A stretch of DNA of 64,000 nt from Billgrantia desiderata (GCA_011742915.1 JAAQTN010000011.1:1-64000), one strand, 5' to 3'. Positions 18,007-29,152 are shown, numbered from the stretch's first letter. Notes: a model not told the origin generated them from the letters alone. Translations and numbers: made by a program.

Positions 18007-18125
18007 GTTCGATTCCTCGTTCTTCAGATCCCTTGAGACCCTGGACGTCGGTGACGGTTCGCCACAAGATACCCCGTAACGACACAACGTCAACCACGAA
18101 CCGTGGAACTTCCAAGGAGATACCG

Positions 18126-19013
18126 ATGGATGCCGAGTTGAGCAGACGTCTTGGCCGCCTGCTGGATCACGTGGAGCACTGGCTGCCGCCCGCCCCGCAG
18201 GAGGTCGACTGGACGCGGGACGTGGCCGCACTGTGGCAGCGCCATGTGCTGGGCGGCCGCTTGTTGCCGGTGCCGCCACGGGATAGCCTCGCCCTCGACG
18301 ACCTGCTGGGCATCGAGCGCCAGAAGCTGGCGCTGGTCGACAACACCCGCGCCTTCCTGCAGGGTCTGCCGGCCAACCATGCGTTGCTGTGGGGCTCACG
18401 CGGCAGTGGCAAGTCGTCGCTGATTCGCGCCCTGCTCAACAGTCTGGCGCCTGAGGGGCTGCGCCTGGTACAGGTCGATCGCCACGATCTGGCCGGCCTG
18501 CCACTGCTGGTCGAGCAGCTGCGCGAGCAGCCGCAACGATTCGTGGTGTATTGCGACGACCTCTCCTTCGAGGGCCATGACGACGCCTACAAGGCGCTAA
18601 AGAGCGTGCTCGACGGTGCGCTCACCGGTCCGCCGCCCAACGTGCTGCTCTATGCCACCTCGAACCGCCGTCACCTGCTGCCGGAGTCCATGGCCGACAA
18701 CGAAGGCTCGCGGCTGGTGGGCGAGGAGCTTCATCACGGCGACGCGGTGGAGGAGAAGATCTCGCTCTCCGACCGCTTCGGCCTGTGGCTGGGCTTCTAC
18801 CCCTTCAACCAGGACACCTATCTGGAAGCCTGCTGCCACTGGGTGACGCACCTGGGCAGTGCCAAGGACTGGGACGCCGAGGCTCGCGCCGAGGCGATCC
18901 GCTACGCCACGCTACGTGGCGGGCGCAGCGGCAGAGGGGCCTGGCAGTTCGCCTGCCAGTGGGTGGGGCGGCGTCGGCTCCACGAGGCCCCAGCTAGTTC
19001 AGGTCAGCGCTGA
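18126..19013 (+). CDS. ATP-binding protein, DUF815 family (AAA-type)
   Basis: A 295-residue cytosolic protein with Walker A WGSRGSGKSSLIRALLN (about residues 84-100) and Walker B FVVYCDDLSF, plus the DUF815 segment YATSNRRHLLPESMADN and sensor region LSDRFGLWLGFYPF. The cellular role of DUF815 proteins is not established. The ATG at 18126 has AAGGAG 6 bases upstream. It is divergent from the M48 gene and overlaps the 3' end of the convergent lipoprotein gene by 10 bases. Confidence 0.9.
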   Translation: MDAELSRRLGRLLDHVEHWLPPAPQEVDWTRDVAALWQRHVLGGRLLPVPPRDSLALDDLLGIERQKLALVDNTRAFLQGLPANHALLWGSRGSGKSSLIRALLNSLAPEGLRLVQVDRHDLAGLPLLVEQLREQPQRFVVYCDDLSFEGHDDAYKALKSVLDGALTGPPPNVLLYATSNRRHLLPESMADNEGSRLVGEELHHGDAVEEKISLSDRFGLWLGFYPFNQDTYLEACCHWVTHLGSAKDWDAEARAEAIRYATLRGGRSGRGAWQFACQWVGRRRLHEAPASSGQR

Positions 19014-19642
19014 GGCGTCAGCTCGCCGTCCTGACCCACGGCGAAGCGCAGGGTCGGCGTAAAGAGGCCGGCGGGCAGGGTTACGCCGAGGCCGCGCAGG
19101 CTGCCCGGGGTGATGGCGAGTTCACTGCCTGCCGGCAGCTCGCCCTGGCTCGCCAGCTGCGTGGCCAGCTCGACCATGGGGGCCAGGCGACGGCGGTCGG
19201 TGGCCAGCACGTCGAACTCCACCGGCAGGCGCAGGCGGGTGTCATCGCCCGATGTCAGCGTCACGTTCTGCTGGTAGTCGCCGCTGACCGGATCGGCCCC
19301 GGGCACGTCCAGGGTCCAGCGGAAGCCCGACATCTCCACCGCCGGCATGCCGACGGGCAGCGCCAGCCCCATGGCCAGGGTGGCCTGCACCGGCAGGCTG
19401 CCCGCACCGAGGCTGGAGGCGATCAGCGAAGCGACGTCGCTGGTGTCGAGACCGGCCTGGATCGAGTAGGGACCGATCCGTACGTCCTCCACCCCCAGCG
19501 AGGTCACGGCCAGGCGAAAGGCGAACAGACCGGTCTGGGGCAGGGCCAGACAGCCGGCAAGCAGCAGGGACAGACTAAGCGGGGCCAGCAGGCGCCAACG
19601 GCGACGCGGCAGCAAGAACGACGACACGCGACTCAGGAACAT
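19004..19642 (-). CDS. predicted lipoprotein, function unknown
   Basis: A 212-residue protein with a long basic N-terminus, a hydrophobic core and lipobox LLAGC (about residue 31). The mature part is rich in beta-type sequence without cysteines (SLGVEDVRIGPYSIQAG, EMSGFRWTLDVPG, LRLPVEFDVLATD, GVTLPAGLFTPTLRFAV), reminiscent of LEA_2/DUF1439-type beta-sandwich lipoproteins, but I cannot assign a family. The ATG is at 19642 with AGGAGG just upstream. Its 3' end overlaps the DUF815 gene tail on the other strand by 10 bases. Confidence 0.75.
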   Translation of the reverse strand: MFLSRVSSFLLPRRRWRLLAPLSLSLLLAGCLALPQTGLFAFRLAVTSLGVEDVRIGPYSIQAGLDTSDVASLIASSLGAGSLPVQATLAMGLALPVGMPAVEMSGFRWTLDVPGADPVSGDYQQNVTLTSGDDTRLRLPVEFDVLATDRRRLAPMVELATQLASQGELPAGSELAITPGSLRGLGVTLPAGLFTPTLRFAVGQDGELTPQR

Positions 19643-19715
19643 CGGTTCCTCCTGTTGGATGAACGACTCAAGCTAAGGGTAGGTTGCAGGGTAGACCTGG
19701 GAACGGGTGGCGATA

Positions 19716-19741
19716 CGCCCGATCTGGCGATCGGGCGTTTT
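19716..19741 (+). terminator. Rho-independent-like terminator
   Basis: Stem CGCCCGATC (19716-19724), tetraloop TGGC and GATCGGGCG (19729-19737), followed by TTTT on the plus strand. It is 8 bases beyond the der stop codon. The U-run is on the plus strand, so it would stop antisense or DUF815 read-through best; on the minus strand it is a stable hairpin after der. Confidence 0.6.
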
Positions 19742-19749
19742 GACAGGTA

Positions 19750-21153
19750 TCAGCGGCGTTTGTTGCGTGCGGCCCGGGTGCGTCCCAACTCGCGCTGCTT
19801 GGCTTTCTCCCGGTCGCTGGCACCGGCCAGCGGGTCGAAGGGGTTATTGCCAGAGCGAAACTCGAAGCGAATCGGGGTGCCGCGAACCTTGAGCACCTTG
19901 CGGAACGTATTGGTCAGGAAGCGTTTGTAGGACTCGGGCAGCGCTTCGGTCTGGTTGCCGTGAACCACGATGATCGGCGGGTTGCTGCCACCCTGGTGGG
20001 CCATGCGTAGCTTGATGCGTCGCCCGTGCACCAGCGGCGGCGGATGCTGGCCGACGGCATCCTGCAGCAGGGTGGTGAGGCGGTTGGTCGACCAGTGGCT
20101 GTTGGCAGAGGCAAAGGCGCGCTCGATGGAGGGATAGAGGTCACCCACGCCGGTGCCGTGCAGTGCCGAGATGAAGTGCAGGTCGGCATAGTCGGCAAAG
20201 CCCAGCCGACGCTTGATGTCGGCGCGCATCTTCTCCTTGGCCTCGTGCTCCAGGCCGTCCCACTTGTTGACCGCCAGCACCAGGGCACGCCCGGTGGTGA
20301 GCACGTAATCGAGCAGGTGCAGATCCTGCTCCACCAGGCCACTGCGGGCGTCGAGCACCATGATCGCGACATGGCACTCCTTGATCGCCTCCAACGTCTT
20401 GATGATCGAGAACTTCTCGGCGATCTCGCTGACGTTCTTGCGCCGCCGTACGCCGGCGGTATCGATCAGCACGTAGGGTTTGCCGCGCCGCTCGAAGGGG
20501 ATCTCGATGGCGTCGCGGGTGGTACCGGCCTCGTCGAACACCACCACCCGCTCTTCGCCGAGCAGGCGATTGACCAGCGTCGACTTGCCCACGTTGGGCC
20601 GACCGATCACGCCGATGCGGATGCCCTTGGTGCCGGTATCCGCCGGGATGCTCAGGTCGCGTTCGGGGAAGGGCGCCAGCACTTCCTCGATCAGGCTGGT
20701 GACGTTGCGCCCATGCGCGGCGGCGATGGGGCGGGGATCGCCAAGGCCCAGTTGCCAGAAGTCGGCCATGGCCGAGTGCTCTTCCAGGCCGTCGGTCTTG
20801 TTCACCACCAGCCAGGTCTTCTTCTGGTTGACCCGCAAGTGGTTGGCAATCGCTTCGTCGGCGACGTTCAGGCCGGCGCGGGCGTCGACCAGGAACAGCA
20901 CGATGTCGGCTTCGTCGATGGCGGCCAGAGACTGCTCGGCCATGGCCGCGTCGATACCCTCCTCGTCGCCGCTGATGCCGCCGGTGTCGATCACCGTGTA
21001 GGCCTTGTCCCCCAGCATGCCGTTACCGTACTTGCGGTCGCGGGTAAGCCCCGGGAAGTCTGCCACCAGGGCATCCCGGCTGCGGGTCAGGCGGTTGAAC
21101 AGCGTCGACTTGCCCACATTGGGGCGGCCAACCAGGGCGATCACAGGTGTCAT
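19750..21153 (-). CDS. der: ribosome-associated GTPase Der (EngA)
   Basis: Essential GTPase for 50S ribosome assembly, 467 residues. Tandem G domains each begin with a P-loop GRPNVGKST (residues ~8-16 and ~184-192), with G3 DTGG and DTAG, and G4 NKTD and NKWD. A C-terminal KH-like domain starts near residue 360 ([16 protein letters not shown]) and ends in a basic tail. The start ATG at 21153 overlaps the bamB stop (ATGA). It is the last gene of the rodZ-ispG-hisS-yfgM-bamB-der cluster. Confidence 0.98.
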   Translation of the reverse strand: MTPVIALVGRPNVGKSTLFNRLTRSRDALVADFPGLTRDRKYGNGMLGDKAYTVIDTGGISGDEEGIDAAMAEQSLAAIDEADIVLFLVDARAGLNVADEAIANHLRVNQKKTWLVVNKTDGLEEHSAMADFWQLGLGDPRPIAAAHGRNVTSLIEEVLAPFPERDLSIPADTGTKGIRIGVIGRPNVGKSTLVNRLLGEERVVVFDEAGTTRDAIEIPFERRGKPYVLIDTAGVRRRKNVSEIAEKFSIIKTLEAIKECHVAIMVLDARSGLVEQDLHLLDYVLTTGRALVLAVNKWDGLEHEAKEKMRADIKRRLGFADYADLHFISALHGTGVGDLYPSIERAFASANSHWSTNRLTTLLQDAVGQHPPPLVHGRRIKLRMAHQGGSNPPIIVVHGNQTEALPESYKRFLTNTFRKVLKVRGTPIRFEFRSGNNPFDPLAGASDREKAKQRELGRTRAARNKRR

Positions 21154-22316
21154 CGGGTAATTTCCAGGGCCTCCAGGCGGCCGTTATTGGTCAGCACGTA
21201 GAGACGTCGGAAGTCGGTGACCGGACGCACGCTGATGCCGGAACTGTCGACCCGGGTACGGGCGGTGAAGCGACCGTTCTGGATGTCGATCAGGTGGACG
21301 TAGCCCTCGAAGTCGCCCACCACCAGGTTGCCGTCGGCGAAGGCGGGCGAGGTCAGCCAGCGACCCTCGAGGTCGCGGTTGCGCCACACCTCCTCGCCGG
21401 TGCGGGCGTCGAAGGCCGTCACGTGGCTGGCCTCGTTGACGGTGAACAGGCGATCGCCCACCAGCACGGGGGTCTGATAGCTGGAGTGCTCGCGCTCCCA
21501 CAGCGTTTCGCCGCTGGTCGCATCGAGGGCGGTCAGGCGTCCGTTGTAGCTGGACACGAACAGTCGGCCATCGGGAGTCAGCACGGGCTGGCCGCCCAGA
21601 TCGACCATACGGTCGATCTCGCTGCGTCCGCGGGGTACGGCGATACGACGCTCCCACAGCGGCTGACCGCTGCGGTTGTCCAGCGTGGTCAGGCGGCCGT
21701 TGGCAAAGCCGACGAAGGTGACCGGGTCGATCACCGACGGGGTGCCGGTGCCGCGCAGGGTAAGGGCCGGTTCGGTGGTGTTGTACACCCAGCGCTCCTG
21801 GCCGGTACGCCGATCCAGTGCGGTAACGGTGCCGTCCACGCTCTGCACCACCAGCAACTGCTGGTTGGGCTGGGGCGCGGCCAGCACTTCGCTGGCGACA
21901 CGTGAGCGCCAGGTGACCTCGCCGTCGGCCTGGCTGACCGCGAGCACTTCGCCGTTACGGGTACCCAGATAGATCTGCCCGGCCGCTGCCGTCAGGCCGC
22001 TGGATACGCCGACCTCGAGGTCGGTCTGCCAGCGTCGCTCACCGCTGTCGGCCGCTACGGCCATGAGTCGGCCGCGTTCGTCGGCGGCATAGATCACACC
22101 GCCGTCGAGGGTGGGCGAAATGGGGTAGACGGCGCGGCCGAGGCCTTGCCCCACGCGCTGGCGCCAGTCGCTACGCAGCTCGGCGCGGGCCTCGAAGCGC
22201 TGCAGCTCCTTGGGGGTGTAGCGCGGCTCCGAGCGGTTGGCGCAGCCGGCCAGCAGGCCGAGGGTCAGCGTGGCGACCAGAGCGAGAGTGGTCTTGCGAG
22301 CGAGAGTCGTCTTCAT
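21150..22316 (-). CDS. bamB: outer-membrane protein assembly factor BamB
   Basis: Lipoprotein of the BAM complex that helps insert beta-barrel proteins into the outer membrane. It has 388 residues. The ATG at 22316 begins a lipoprotein signal peptide with lipobox LLAGC. The body is an eight-bladed PQQ-type propeller, seen as repeated units such as [41 protein letters not shown] and [21 protein letters not shown]. The start overlaps the yfgM stop by 4 bases and the stop overlaps the der start. Confidence 0.97.
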   Translation of the reverse strand: MKTTLARKTTLALVATLTLGLLAGCANRSEPRYTPKELQRFEARAELRSDWRQRVGQGLGRAVYPISPTLDGGVIYAADERGRLMAVAADSGERRWQTDLEVGVSSGLTAAAGQIYLGTRNGEVLAVSQADGEVTWRSRVASEVLAAPQPNQQLLVVQSVDGTVTALDRRTGQERWVYNTTEPALTLRGTGTPSVIDPVTFVGFANGRLTTLDNRSGQPLWERRIAVPRGRSEIDRMVDLGGQPVLTPDGRLFVSSYNGRLTALDATSGETLWEREHSSYQTPVLVGDRLFTVNEASHVTAFDARTGEEVWRNRDLEGRWLTSPAFADGNLVVGDFEGYVHLIDIQNGRFTARTRVDSSGISVRPVTDFRRLYVLTNNGRLEALEITR

Positions 22317-22957
22317 AGCGTGGCCTCTTCGGCGCCCAGGTCGTCGAGCTTGAGCTGGACGCCATAGATCGGCTGATTGCGTTGTTCGGCGACGGCAAGC
22401 GCTTCCTGCCAGGCCTGACGGGCTTCGTCGGTGCGGCCCAGATGCTGCAGGGCGTCGCCGCGCACGTCGGCCTGCTGGGCGGCGAGGGCTGCCGGGATGT
22501 CCCGTGCCAGGGTGTCGAGAGCCGCCTCGGCATCGCCCGCGGCCACCTGCAGTCGGGCCAGGCGCAGCCGTGCCAGGCCCTGCATGTAGTCGCGGCTGCT
22601 GGACTCGATCACGCCTTCGAGCGCTGCGCGGGCGGCGTCGAGGTCGCCGGTCTCCACGGCCAGGCGGGCATCGATCAGGCGCGCCAGGTCGGCATACAGG
22701 GTGCGACCGTGATTGTCGGTGATCTCGGCGACCAGGCTGCGGGCTTCGTCGATCTCGCCACTGTCGGTCAGGTTGACCAGGTGCTGGTAGCGCATGGAGG
22801 CCGATGCCGACTGGTTCTCCTGATAGTTCTGCCAGGCGTTCCAGCCGACCACGCCGGCAATCGCGATGGCGACGCCGGCGATCAGCGCCGTGCCGTTCTC
22901 CTTCCACCAGCGCTTGATGGCTTCCAGCTGCTCTTCTTCGGTTCTCAGCTCCGCCAC
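22313..22957 (-). CDS. yfgM: YfgM family TPR protein, ancillary SecYEG translocon subunit
   Basis: A 214-residue inner-membrane protein. A short cytoplasmic N-terminus (ELRTEEEQLEAIKRWWKENG) precedes one TM helix (TALIAGVAIAIAGVVGWNAW) and a periplasmic tetratricopeptide region of about 150 residues. In E. coli YfgM works with PpiD at the SecYEG exit. The start is GTG at 22957 with AAAGGAGA upstream. It lies between hisS and bamB, its conserved position. Confidence 0.94.
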   Translation of the reverse strand: MAELRTEEEQLEAIKRWWKENGTALIAGVAIAIAGVVGWNAWQNYQENQSASASMRYQHLVNLTDSGEIDEARSLVAEITDNHGRTLYADLARLIDARLAVETGDLDAARAALEGVIESSSRDYMQGLARLRLARLQVAAGDAEAALDTLARDIPAALAAQQADVRGDALQHLGRTDEARQAWQEALAVAEQRNQPIYGVQLKLDDLGAEEATL

Positions 22958-22990
22958 GGGCGGTCTCCTTTCACTGCAATATCGGTTCGA

Positions 22991-24304
22991 TCAGGCGCGC
23001 TCGTCGCTTGTCGTCATGCTGGCAAGGGTGTCGATCAGAGCGCCCTGATCCAGGCTCATCTGCTCGCGCTCCTCGCGCAGGAATTTCAGCGTGGCGCGGC
23101 CCGCATCCAGTTCGTCTTCGCCCAGCAGCAGCGCCAGGCGGGCACCGCTCCTGTCGGCCTTCTTGATCCGGCTCTTGAAGCTGCCGCCGCCGCAATGCAG
23201 CTGCAGGCGCAGCTCGGGCAGCTCGCTTCTGATCCGTTCGGCGAGCAGCATGGCCTGGGTGGTGGCGACATCATCCATGGGCAGCACGTAGAGGTCCAGC
23301 TCGCCCAGGGCGGCGTCGGGCACCAGCTCCAGGGTCTCGAGCAGCAGCACCAGCCGCTCGATGCCCATGGCGAAGCCTACCGCCGGGGTCGGCTTGCCGC
23401 CGAGCTGCTCGACCAGGCCGTCGTAGCGACCGCCGGCACACACGGTGCCCTGGCTGCCGAGTGCGGTGGTGGTCCACTCGAATACGGTGCGACCGTAGTA
23501 GTCGAGACCGCGTACCAGGCGTGGATTGATCACGTAGTCGATGCCGGCGGCCTGGAGCAGGGCGGTGAGGCCCTCGAAGTGCTCGCGCGAGGCGTCGTCG
23601 AGATGATCCATCAACTTGGGCGCATCGGCCAGCATCGGCGCCATGTCTGGGTTCTTCGAATCGAGAATGCGCAGCGGGTTGCTGGTCAGGCGGCGCAGGG
23701 AGTCCTCGTCGAGCTGGTCACGGTGCTGCTCGAAATAGGCCACAAGCTTGTCGCGATAGGCGGCGCGCGCCTCGCTGGAGCCCAGCGAGTTGAGTTCCAG
23801 GGTGACGTGATCGCTAAGGCCCAGCTCCCGCCACAGGCGGGCGGAGAGCAGGATCACCTCGGCGTCGATGTCCGGGCCTTCCAGACCGAAGGCCTCGACG
23901 CCGACCTGGTGGAACTGGCGGTAGCGCCCCTTCTGCGGGCGCTCGTGACGAAACATCGGGCCCTGGTACCACAGCCGCTGGGTCTGGTTGTGCAGCAGGC
24001 CGTGCTCCATGGCGGCGCGCACACAGCTGGCCGTGCCCTCGGGGCGCAGGGTCAGGCTGTCGCCGTTACGATCCTCGAAGGTGTACATCTCCTTCTCGAC
24101 GATATCGGTGACTTCGCCGATGGAGCGGGCGAACAGCGCAGTCTGCTCGACGATGGGAGTGCGGATCTCGGCGTAGCCGTAGCGCTGCGTCAGCGCCTGT
24201 ACCTTGCCTTCGAAGTATTGCCACAGGGCGGACCGGTCCGGCAATAGGTCGTTCATGCCGCGGATGGCCTGGATCTTCTTCTTGCTGCTGTCGGACTTGC
24301 TCAA
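22991..24304 (-). CDS. hisS: histidyl-tRNA synthetase
   Basis: Charges tRNA-His. With the start chosen here it is 437 residues. Class II motif 2 is [18 protein letters not shown], the histidine-specific loops include [12 protein letters not shown], and motif 3 is [14 protein letters not shown]-terminal anticodon-binding domain runs from about residue 340. I place the start at TTG 24304, which has AAGGAG 6 bases upstream and lies just before the family-typical [14 protein letters not shown]. An in-frame TTG at 24325 has no such site. TTG initiation would lower expression. Confidence 0.96.
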   Translation of the reverse strand: MSKSDSSKKKIQAIRGMNDLLPDRSALWQYFEGKVQALTQRYGYAEIRTPIVEQTALFARSIGEVTDIVEKEMYTFEDRNGDSLTLRPEGTASCVRAAMEHGLLHNQTQRLWYQGPMFRHERPQKGRYRQFHQVGVEAFGLEGPDIDAEVILLSARLWRELGLSDHVTLELNSLGSSEARAAYRDKLVAYFEQHRDQLDEDSLRRLTSNPLRILDSKNPDMAPMLADAPKLMDHLDDASREHFEGLTALLQAAGIDYVINPRLVRGLDYYGRTVFEWTTTALGSQGTVCAGGRYDGLVEQLGGKPTPAVGFAMGIERLVLLLETLELVPDAALGELDLYVLPMDDVATTQAMLLAERIRSELPELRLQLHCGGGSFKSRIKKADRSGARLALLLGEDELDAGRATLKFLREEREQMSLDQGALIDTLASMTTSDERA

Positions 24305-24332
24305 CGATGGCTCCTTGATGGTCAACGGCGGA

Positions 24333-25448
24333 TCAGGCCCCGCGGGCGATCAGATCCTTTTCGGCCTGTTCCTTCTCGCGCACCTTCTCGCGAATCAGGC
24401 GCTCCAGGTCGTCGACCAGATGGTCGTTGGTCAGTTTGGTGGCGGGCTTGCCGTCGATGTAGATCAGATTGTTGGGCGTGCCGCCGGTCAGCCCGATGTC
24501 GCTCTCCTTGGCTTCGCCGGGGCCGTTCACCACACAGCCGATCACCGAGACGTCGAGCGGTGTCATGATGTCTTCCAGGCGCTCTTCGAGGGCGTTCATG
24601 GTGCCGATGACATCGAAGTTCTGGCGCGAGCAGCTGGGGCAGGCGATGAAGTTGATGCCCTTGCTGCGCAGGCGCAGGCTCTTGAGCATGTCGTAACCGA
24701 CCTTGATCTCCTCCACCGGGTCGGCGGCCAGGGAGACGCGAATGGTATCGCCGATGCCGTCCATCAGCAGCATGCCGAGGCCGATCGACGACTTGACCGT
24801 GCCCGAGCGCAGGCCGCCGGCCTCGGTGATGCCCAGGTGCAGCGGCTGTTCGATCAGCTTGGCCAGTTGGCGATAGGCGGCCACGGCCATGAACACGTCG
24901 CTGGCCTTGACGCTGACCTTGTACTCCTGGAAGTCGAGGCGGTCGAGGTGGTCGATGTGGCGCATGGCCGACTCTACAAGCGCCTCCGGCGTGGGCTCGC
25001 CGTACTTGCGCTGCAGCTCCTTCTCCAGCGAGCCGGCGTTGACCCCGATGCGGATCGGGATGCCGTTGTCGCGGGCGGCGGAAACCACCGCACGCACGCG
25101 GTCTTCCTTGCCGATGTTGCCGGGATTGATGCGCAGGCAGTCGACTCCCAGTTCGGCCACGCGCAGGGCGATCTTGTAGTCGAAGTGGATGTCGGCGACC
25201 AGCGGCACGTTGACCTGCTGCTTGATGCGGCCGAAGGCTTCGGCCGCGTCCATGCACGGTACCGAGACGCGTACGATATCGGCGCCGGCATCCTCGAGGC
25301 GTTGAATCTGGGCCACGGTGGCGGCCACGTCCAGGGTGTCGGTGTTGGTCATGCTCTGCACCGAGATGGGGGCGTCGCCCCCGACCGGCACCTTGCCGAC
25401 ATGGATCTGGCGCGACTTGCGACGCACGATGGGCGATGGGGAATGCAT
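24333..25448 (-). CDS. ispG: 4-hydroxy-3-methylbut-2-en-1-yl diphosphate synthase (flavodoxin)
   Basis: Penultimate step of the MEP isoprenoid pathway, a [4Fe-4S] enzyme (GcpE). It has 371 residues. The N-terminal TIM barrel starts [20 protein letters not shown]. The cluster cysteines are in [12 protein letters not shown] and [10 protein letters not shown], with the cluster Glu after them. The ATG at 25448 is one base from the rodZ stop, so the genes are tightly coupled. Confidence 0.98.
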   Translation of the reverse strand: MHSPSPIVRRKSRQIHVGKVPVGGDAPISVQSMTNTDTLDVAATVAQIQRLEDAGADIVRVSVPCMDAAEAFGRIKQQVNVPLVADIHFDYKIALRVAELGVDCLRINPGNIGKEDRVRAVVSAARDNGIPIRIGVNAGSLEKELQRKYGEPTPEALVESAMRHIDHLDRLDFQEYKVSVKASDVFMAVAAYRQLAKLIEQPLHLGITEAGGLRSGTVKSSIGLGMLLMDGIGDTIRVSLAADPVEEIKVGYDMLKSLRLRSKGINFIACPSCSRQNFDVIGTMNALEERLEDIMTPLDVSVIGCVVNGPGEAKESDIGLTGGTPNNLIYIDGKPATKLTNDHLVDDLERLIREKVREKEQAEKDLIARGA

Positions 25449-25449
25449 G

Positions 25450-26427
25450 TCACTCTCCCAGGGTGAAACGGGCGACGTTGTTGGCGCCGGCGCGAGCGCG
25501 CAGGTCGATGCGCTCGCCGGCCCAGCTCAGTTCGACGCCGGTGGCATTGCCGATGGTCAGGCGGAACGGTGGCTCTCCTTCGACGGTCGCGGTGGTGCCG
25601 GGTTCCTGAAGGCCGACGAAAACACGGCTGTTGGTGGCGTCGAAGATCTCGGTCCAGGACTGCTCGTTGAAGGTCAGCTGCAGCACGGTGCGGTCGGTGG
25701 GCGCCGCCACGTCGGTCGCTTCGGGCTCCTCCTCGACGACGATGTCCTGGGCGGTAGCCTCCTCGACGATGGCCTCTTCCTCGTCGGCCGTCGCTTCGCC
25801 GGTCTGGGCCAGCAGGGCCTGGGCGCCGCTGGGGTCGACTTCGCCGAAGGGTCGTGCGACCTCTTCGTCCATCGGGTCGACGCCTTCGAGCGGCACCGGC
25901 GGCAGCGCTTCCTCGACCTCGGGGCGCGGCTCTTCCTCGATGGTGGTGGTGCCGTCGAGGGTCTCGACCGATACCGGTTCGCCATCGTCTACGGCGGGCG
26001 GTTGGTTGCCGTCGCGGCTCTGCCACCACACCAGGGTCAGACCGATCAGGCCGGCAATCACCAACAGCGTAACGAGCTTGAACAGCCAGGCGCCGATGCG
26101 CGATGGCGGCTTGGTGACCTGTACCGGGGTGACCCGCTGCTCGCTCTCCTGGGAGCCGAAACGGTCCGTATAGGCCTGCAGCACGGGGCGGTCGTCGATG
26201 CCCAGCAGACGGGCATAGGCGCGCAGGTAGCCGCGGCGATAGGTGGCCACCGGCACCTGCTCATAGTTGTCCTCTTCCATGCCGGTAACCACGGCGGGGC
26301 GCAGGTTCAGCGCCGTGGCAACCTCTTCCCGCGACAGGCCTTGCGTTTCACGCTCTCGGCGAAGCATCTCCCCGGGAGAGGCCTGGGATCCGAGGCCGAC
26401 GGCATCGATATCTTGGTTATCGCTCAT
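25450..26427 (-). CDS. rodZ: RodZ-like cytoskeletal/HTH membrane protein
   Basis: A 325-residue bitopic protein that links MreB to the elongation machinery in rod-shaped cells. The cytoplasmic N-terminus holds a Cro/C1-type HTH ([20 protein letters not shown] to [16 protein letters not shown]). One TM helix ([20 protein letters not shown]) is followed by a long acidic Glu/Pro-rich linker and a C-terminal DUF4115 beta domain (ending [19 protein letters not shown]). The ATG at 26427 has AAGGA 9 bases upstream; an in-frame ATG at 26463 would overlap pilW. Confidence 0.93.
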   Translation of the reverse strand: MSDNQDIDAVGLGSQASPGEMLRRERETQGLSREEVATALNLRPAVVTGMEEDNYEQVPVATYRRGYLRAYARLLGIDDRPVLQAYTDRFGSQESEQRVTPVQVTKPPSRIGAWLFKLVTLLVIAGLIGLTLVWWQSRDGNQPPAVDDGEPVSVETLDGTTTIEEEPRPEVEEALPPVPLEGVDPMDEEVARPFGEVDPSGAQALLAQTGEATADEEEAIVEEATAQDIVVEEEPEATDVAAPTDRTVLQLTFNEQSWTEIFDATNSRVFVGLQEPGTTATVEGEPPFRLTIGNATGVELSWAGERIDLRARAGANNVARFTLGE

Positions 26428-26459
26428 GGCTGAGCATCCTTCAGTCTTGGAATCGTTGA

Positions 26460-27185
26460 TCAATGTGCGTCACGCTGGTTGTCAGAGCCGGGGGTGACGG
26501 TCATGTTCGGTGCGTTGGCGGCGATTTGTCGGGCCAGCGCCTGGGCTTCCGGCGTCATGCCGGCAAGCCCCACGAATATCTCCAGCTGTTGCCTGGCGCG
26601 GTCGGGGTTGCCCTGTTCCAGCTCCAGTTCAGCCAGGGTGAAGTAGCTCCTGGGATTGCGCGGTTCGAGGCTGCGGGCGCGCTCCAGGCTGTGGCGTGCC
26701 TGGTCGATCTCGCCAAGCTCCCACTGGCACTGGCCCAGGTTGGTGAACAACTGGGCTCGGTTGGCATAGCGGGTATCCTTGGAAGCTGCCTCGAGCTGCT
26801 CGCAGGCGCGCCGTACCTGCCCCTGTTCATAAAGAAAGACGGCATAATTGTTGCGTGCGCGGCTGTTGTTCGGTGCCGCGGCGATGGCCCGCTGGAACGT
26901 CTCGTCGGCCTGCTGCCGTTCGCCCTGGCGCTGATAGACGATGGCCATGGCCTGCAGCGCCTCGGGGTCGTTGGGCGCGCGTTCCAGGGCGCGGTTGAGC
27001 GCGGACATGGCGCGCGGCAGATTGTTGCGCTCCAGGTAGGCCATACCCAACTGGGTGAAAGCTTCCGTCGGGTCTGCCTCGGCCTGCTGCTCGGGTTGGC
27101 TGGCACAGCCGGAAAGCCACAACGACACGACCGCCATGGCGACCAGCGGGGGGCATCGGCTTGGCAGGTTGGGGAAGCGCGTCAT
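26460..27185 (-). CDS. pilW: type IV pilus biogenesis/stability lipoprotein PilW (PilF)
   Basis: A 241-residue outer-membrane lipoprotein that assists PilQ secretin assembly. The ATG at 27185 starts a signal peptide ending in lipobox LSGC. Six TPR units follow (for example AFTQLGMAYLERNNLPRAM, PEALQAMAIVYQRQGERQQA, RNNYAVFLYEQGQVRRACEQL, YFTLAELELEQGNPDRA). It lies between rlmN and rodZ, its conserved place. The identification implies type IV pili genes elsewhere in the genome. Confidence 0.93.
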   Translation of the reverse strand: MTRFPNLPSRCPPLVAMAVVSLWLSGCASQPEQQAEADPTEAFTQLGMAYLERNNLPRAMSALNRALERAPNDPEALQAMAIVYQRQGERQQADETFQRAIAAAPNNSRARNNYAVFLYEQGQVRRACEQLEAASKDTRYANRAQLFTNLGQCQWELGEIDQARHSLERARSLEPRNPRSYFTLAELELEQGNPDRARQQLEIFVGLAGMTPEAQALARQIAANAPNMTVTPGSDNQRDAH

Positions 27186-27318
27186 GGCATCCTCATGGTC
27201 GGGCCTGTCGGGCTGTGGATGTTTCGCTTGCCTGGCGCCCGAGCGGCGCTGGCCAGGGACGAAAAAAGCCTGTTCATCAAAGCGCCGTGACGAGTTGAAG
27301 TCAAGGCAGCCCGCCGCT

Positions 27319-28443
27319 TCAGTCGGCGTCGATCTGGATCGAGCGAATGTAGCGCTCATGACGCCGGGTGCGATCCTTGACGCGACCCACCAGTTGGCCG
27401 CAGGCGGCATCGATGTCGTCGCCGCGGGTGGTACGGATCGGTGCCGTGTAGCCCAGCTCGTAAAGCCACTGCTGGAAGCGCATCACCTGGTTGCGTGACG
27501 GTTTCTCGTAGCCCGAATGGGGGAACGGGTTGAACGGAATCAGGTTGATCTTGCACGGCAGCTCGCGCAGCAACTCGGCTAACTGCTGGGCGTGCTCCTG
27601 CTGGTCGTTGACGTCCTTGATCACGGTGTATTCGACGGTGACCATTCGGGTGTCGTCGCACTTGGCCAGGTAGCGATGACAGGCGTCCAGCAGGGTGCGG
27701 ATGTTGTACTTGCGGTTGAGCGGCACCAGCTCGTTGCGCAGCTCGTCGGTGGCGGCGTGGAGCGAGATCGCCAGGCTCACGTCGAGCTCGTCGCCGAGCC
27801 GGTCGAGCATCGGTACCACTCCCGAGGTCGAGAGGGTGACACGACGCTTGGAGAGGCCGTAGCCGTTGTCGTCGAGCATCAGCTTCATGGCCGGCACGAC
27901 GTTGTCGTAGTTCATCAGCGGTTCGCCCATGCCCATCATCACCACGTTGGTGACCGGACGATTGGCGGTATCCTTGCGCGGCCCCACGCTGCGCTGGGCG
28001 ACCCACACCTGGCCGATGATCTCGGCGGCGGTGAGGTTGCGCTGAAAGCCCTGCTTGCCGGTGGAGCAGAAGCTGCAGTCGAGCGAACAGCCCACCTGTG
28101 ACGATACGCACAGGGTGCGGCGCTTGCCGTTGTCGGCCGGGATCAGCACCGTTTCCACGTAACTACCGTCCTCCACTTCCAGCACCCACTTGCGGGTACC
28201 GTCGCTGGAGGTGCCTTCATAGACCACGCCGGGGCCGCGAATCTCGGCCACTTCGGCGAGCCGCTGACGCAGCGCCTTGGAAAGGTTGGTCATGGCCTCG
28301 AAGTCGTCGCAGCCCTCGTGATGAATCCACTTCATCACCTGGGCGGCGCGAAACTTCTTCTCGCCGATGGAGAGGAAGAAGGCTTCCATCTCCTCGCGAG
28401 TCAGGCCGAGCAGATTGATACGTTGGGCGGTGGTGGCGGTCAT
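27319..28443 (-). CDS. rlmN: dual-specificity 23S rRNA/tRNA adenine C2-methyltransferase RlmN
   Basis: Radical SAM enzyme that methylates A2503 of 23S rRNA and A37 of some tRNAs. It has 374 residues. The radical SAM cysteines are [11 protein letters not shown], and the catalytic cysteines of the family are present (one near the C-terminus in [11 protein letters not shown]). The [14 protein letters not shown] motif is typical. ATG at 28443. It is upstream of pilW on the same strand. Confidence 0.98.
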   Translation of the reverse strand: MTATTAQRINLLGLTREEMEAFFLSIGEKKFRAAQVMKWIHHEGCDDFEAMTNLSKALRQRLAEVAEIRGPGVVYEGTSSDGTRKWVLEVEDGSYVETVLIPADNGKRRTLCVSSQVGCSLDCSFCSTGKQGFQRNLTAAEIIGQVWVAQRSVGPRKDTANRPVTNVVMMGMGEPLMNYDNVVPAMKLMLDDNGYGLSKRRVTLSTSGVVPMLDRLGDELDVSLAISLHAATDELRNELVPLNRKYNIRTLLDACHRYLAKCDDTRMVTVEYTVIKDVNDQQEHAQQLAELLRELPCKINLIPFNPFPHSGYEKPSRNQVMRFQQWLYELGYTAPIRTTRGDDIDAACGQLVGRVKDRTRRHERYIRSIQIDAD

Positions 28444-28517
28444 GGCATCACGCAGATCGGGGCAGGGCGGGAGCGGGGGCGTGAGCGCCCCCGCGAAAAG
28501 TGCCTGGCCTGGGTGGC

Positions 28518-28943
28518 TTAGCGGGGACAGATCTCGTCGGCGCTGAAGAAGTAGGCCACCTCACGCTCGGCGGAGGCCGGCGAGTCGGAGCCGTGTACGG
28601 CATTGGCGTCGATGGTCTCGGCGAAGTCGGCGCGGATGGTGCCCGGCGCGGCCTCCTTCGGGTTGGTGGCGCCCATCAGGTCGCGGTTCTTGGCGATGGC
28701 GTCGTCGCCTTCCAGTACCTGCACGACCACCGGCCCGGAGGTCATGAAGCCCACCAGATCCTTGAAGAAGGGACGCTCCTTGTGCTCGGCGTAGAAGCCG
28801 CCGGCCTGCTCTTCGGAGAGGTGCAGCATCTTGGCGGCAACGACCTTGAGGCCGGCCTTCTCGAAGCGGGAGATGATCTCGCCGATGGCATTCTTGGCGA
28901 CGGCGTCGGGCTTGATGATGGACAGGGTACGTTCGGTTGCCAT
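28518..28943 (-). CDS. ndk: nucleoside diphosphate kinase
   Basis: Transfers the gamma-phosphate from ATP to other NDPs. It has 141 residues, the standard length. It starts [20 protein letters not shown]; the phospho-histidine is in the signature [23 protein letters not shown] at 28943. A good promoter lies about 165 bases upstream (29107-29136), giving a long leader. It is upstream of rlmN in the conserved order. Confidence 0.98.
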   Translation of the reverse strand: MATERTLSIIKPDAVAKNAIGEIISRFEKAGLKVVAAKMLHLSEEQAGGFYAEHKERPFFKDLVGFMTSGPVVVQVLEGDDAIAKNRDLMGATNPKEAAPGTIRADFAETIDANAVHGSDSPASAEREVAYFFSADEICPR

Positions 28944-29106
28944 GAGGGCCTCTTGGTTGCAGTGTGATGGAGCTGAAGATGCAAGGGTGCAGCGCCACGC
29001 CGCACCCGCCCACCGGTGAGGTGTCGGTACGGCGCGGCGCCAATAGAAATCCAATGCGTTCGGTGTCGCCGGGTCATCGCCCAGGCGGCGCCATCGATGG
29101 GCGCAG

Positions 29107-29136
29107 AGTATACCGCTGCCGGCAGGCGTTGAACAA
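29107..29136 (-). promoter_or_regulatory. candidate ndk promoter
   Basis: On the minus strand -35 TTGTTC (29131-29136), an 18-base spacer and -10 TATACT (29107-29112). The leader to the ndk ATG would be about 155 bases. The 404-base gap 28944-29347 holds this promoter and leader, and from 29153 a palindromic repeat; I see no coding sequence in it. Confidence 0.55.
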
Positions 29137-29152
29137 TCGCCACTCCTGCGGA

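Noticed and set aside
19716..19741. Terminator of the der gene with a U-run
   Set aside because: The T-run is on the plus strand, so for der (minus strand) it is only a hairpin; it is annotated with that limitation.
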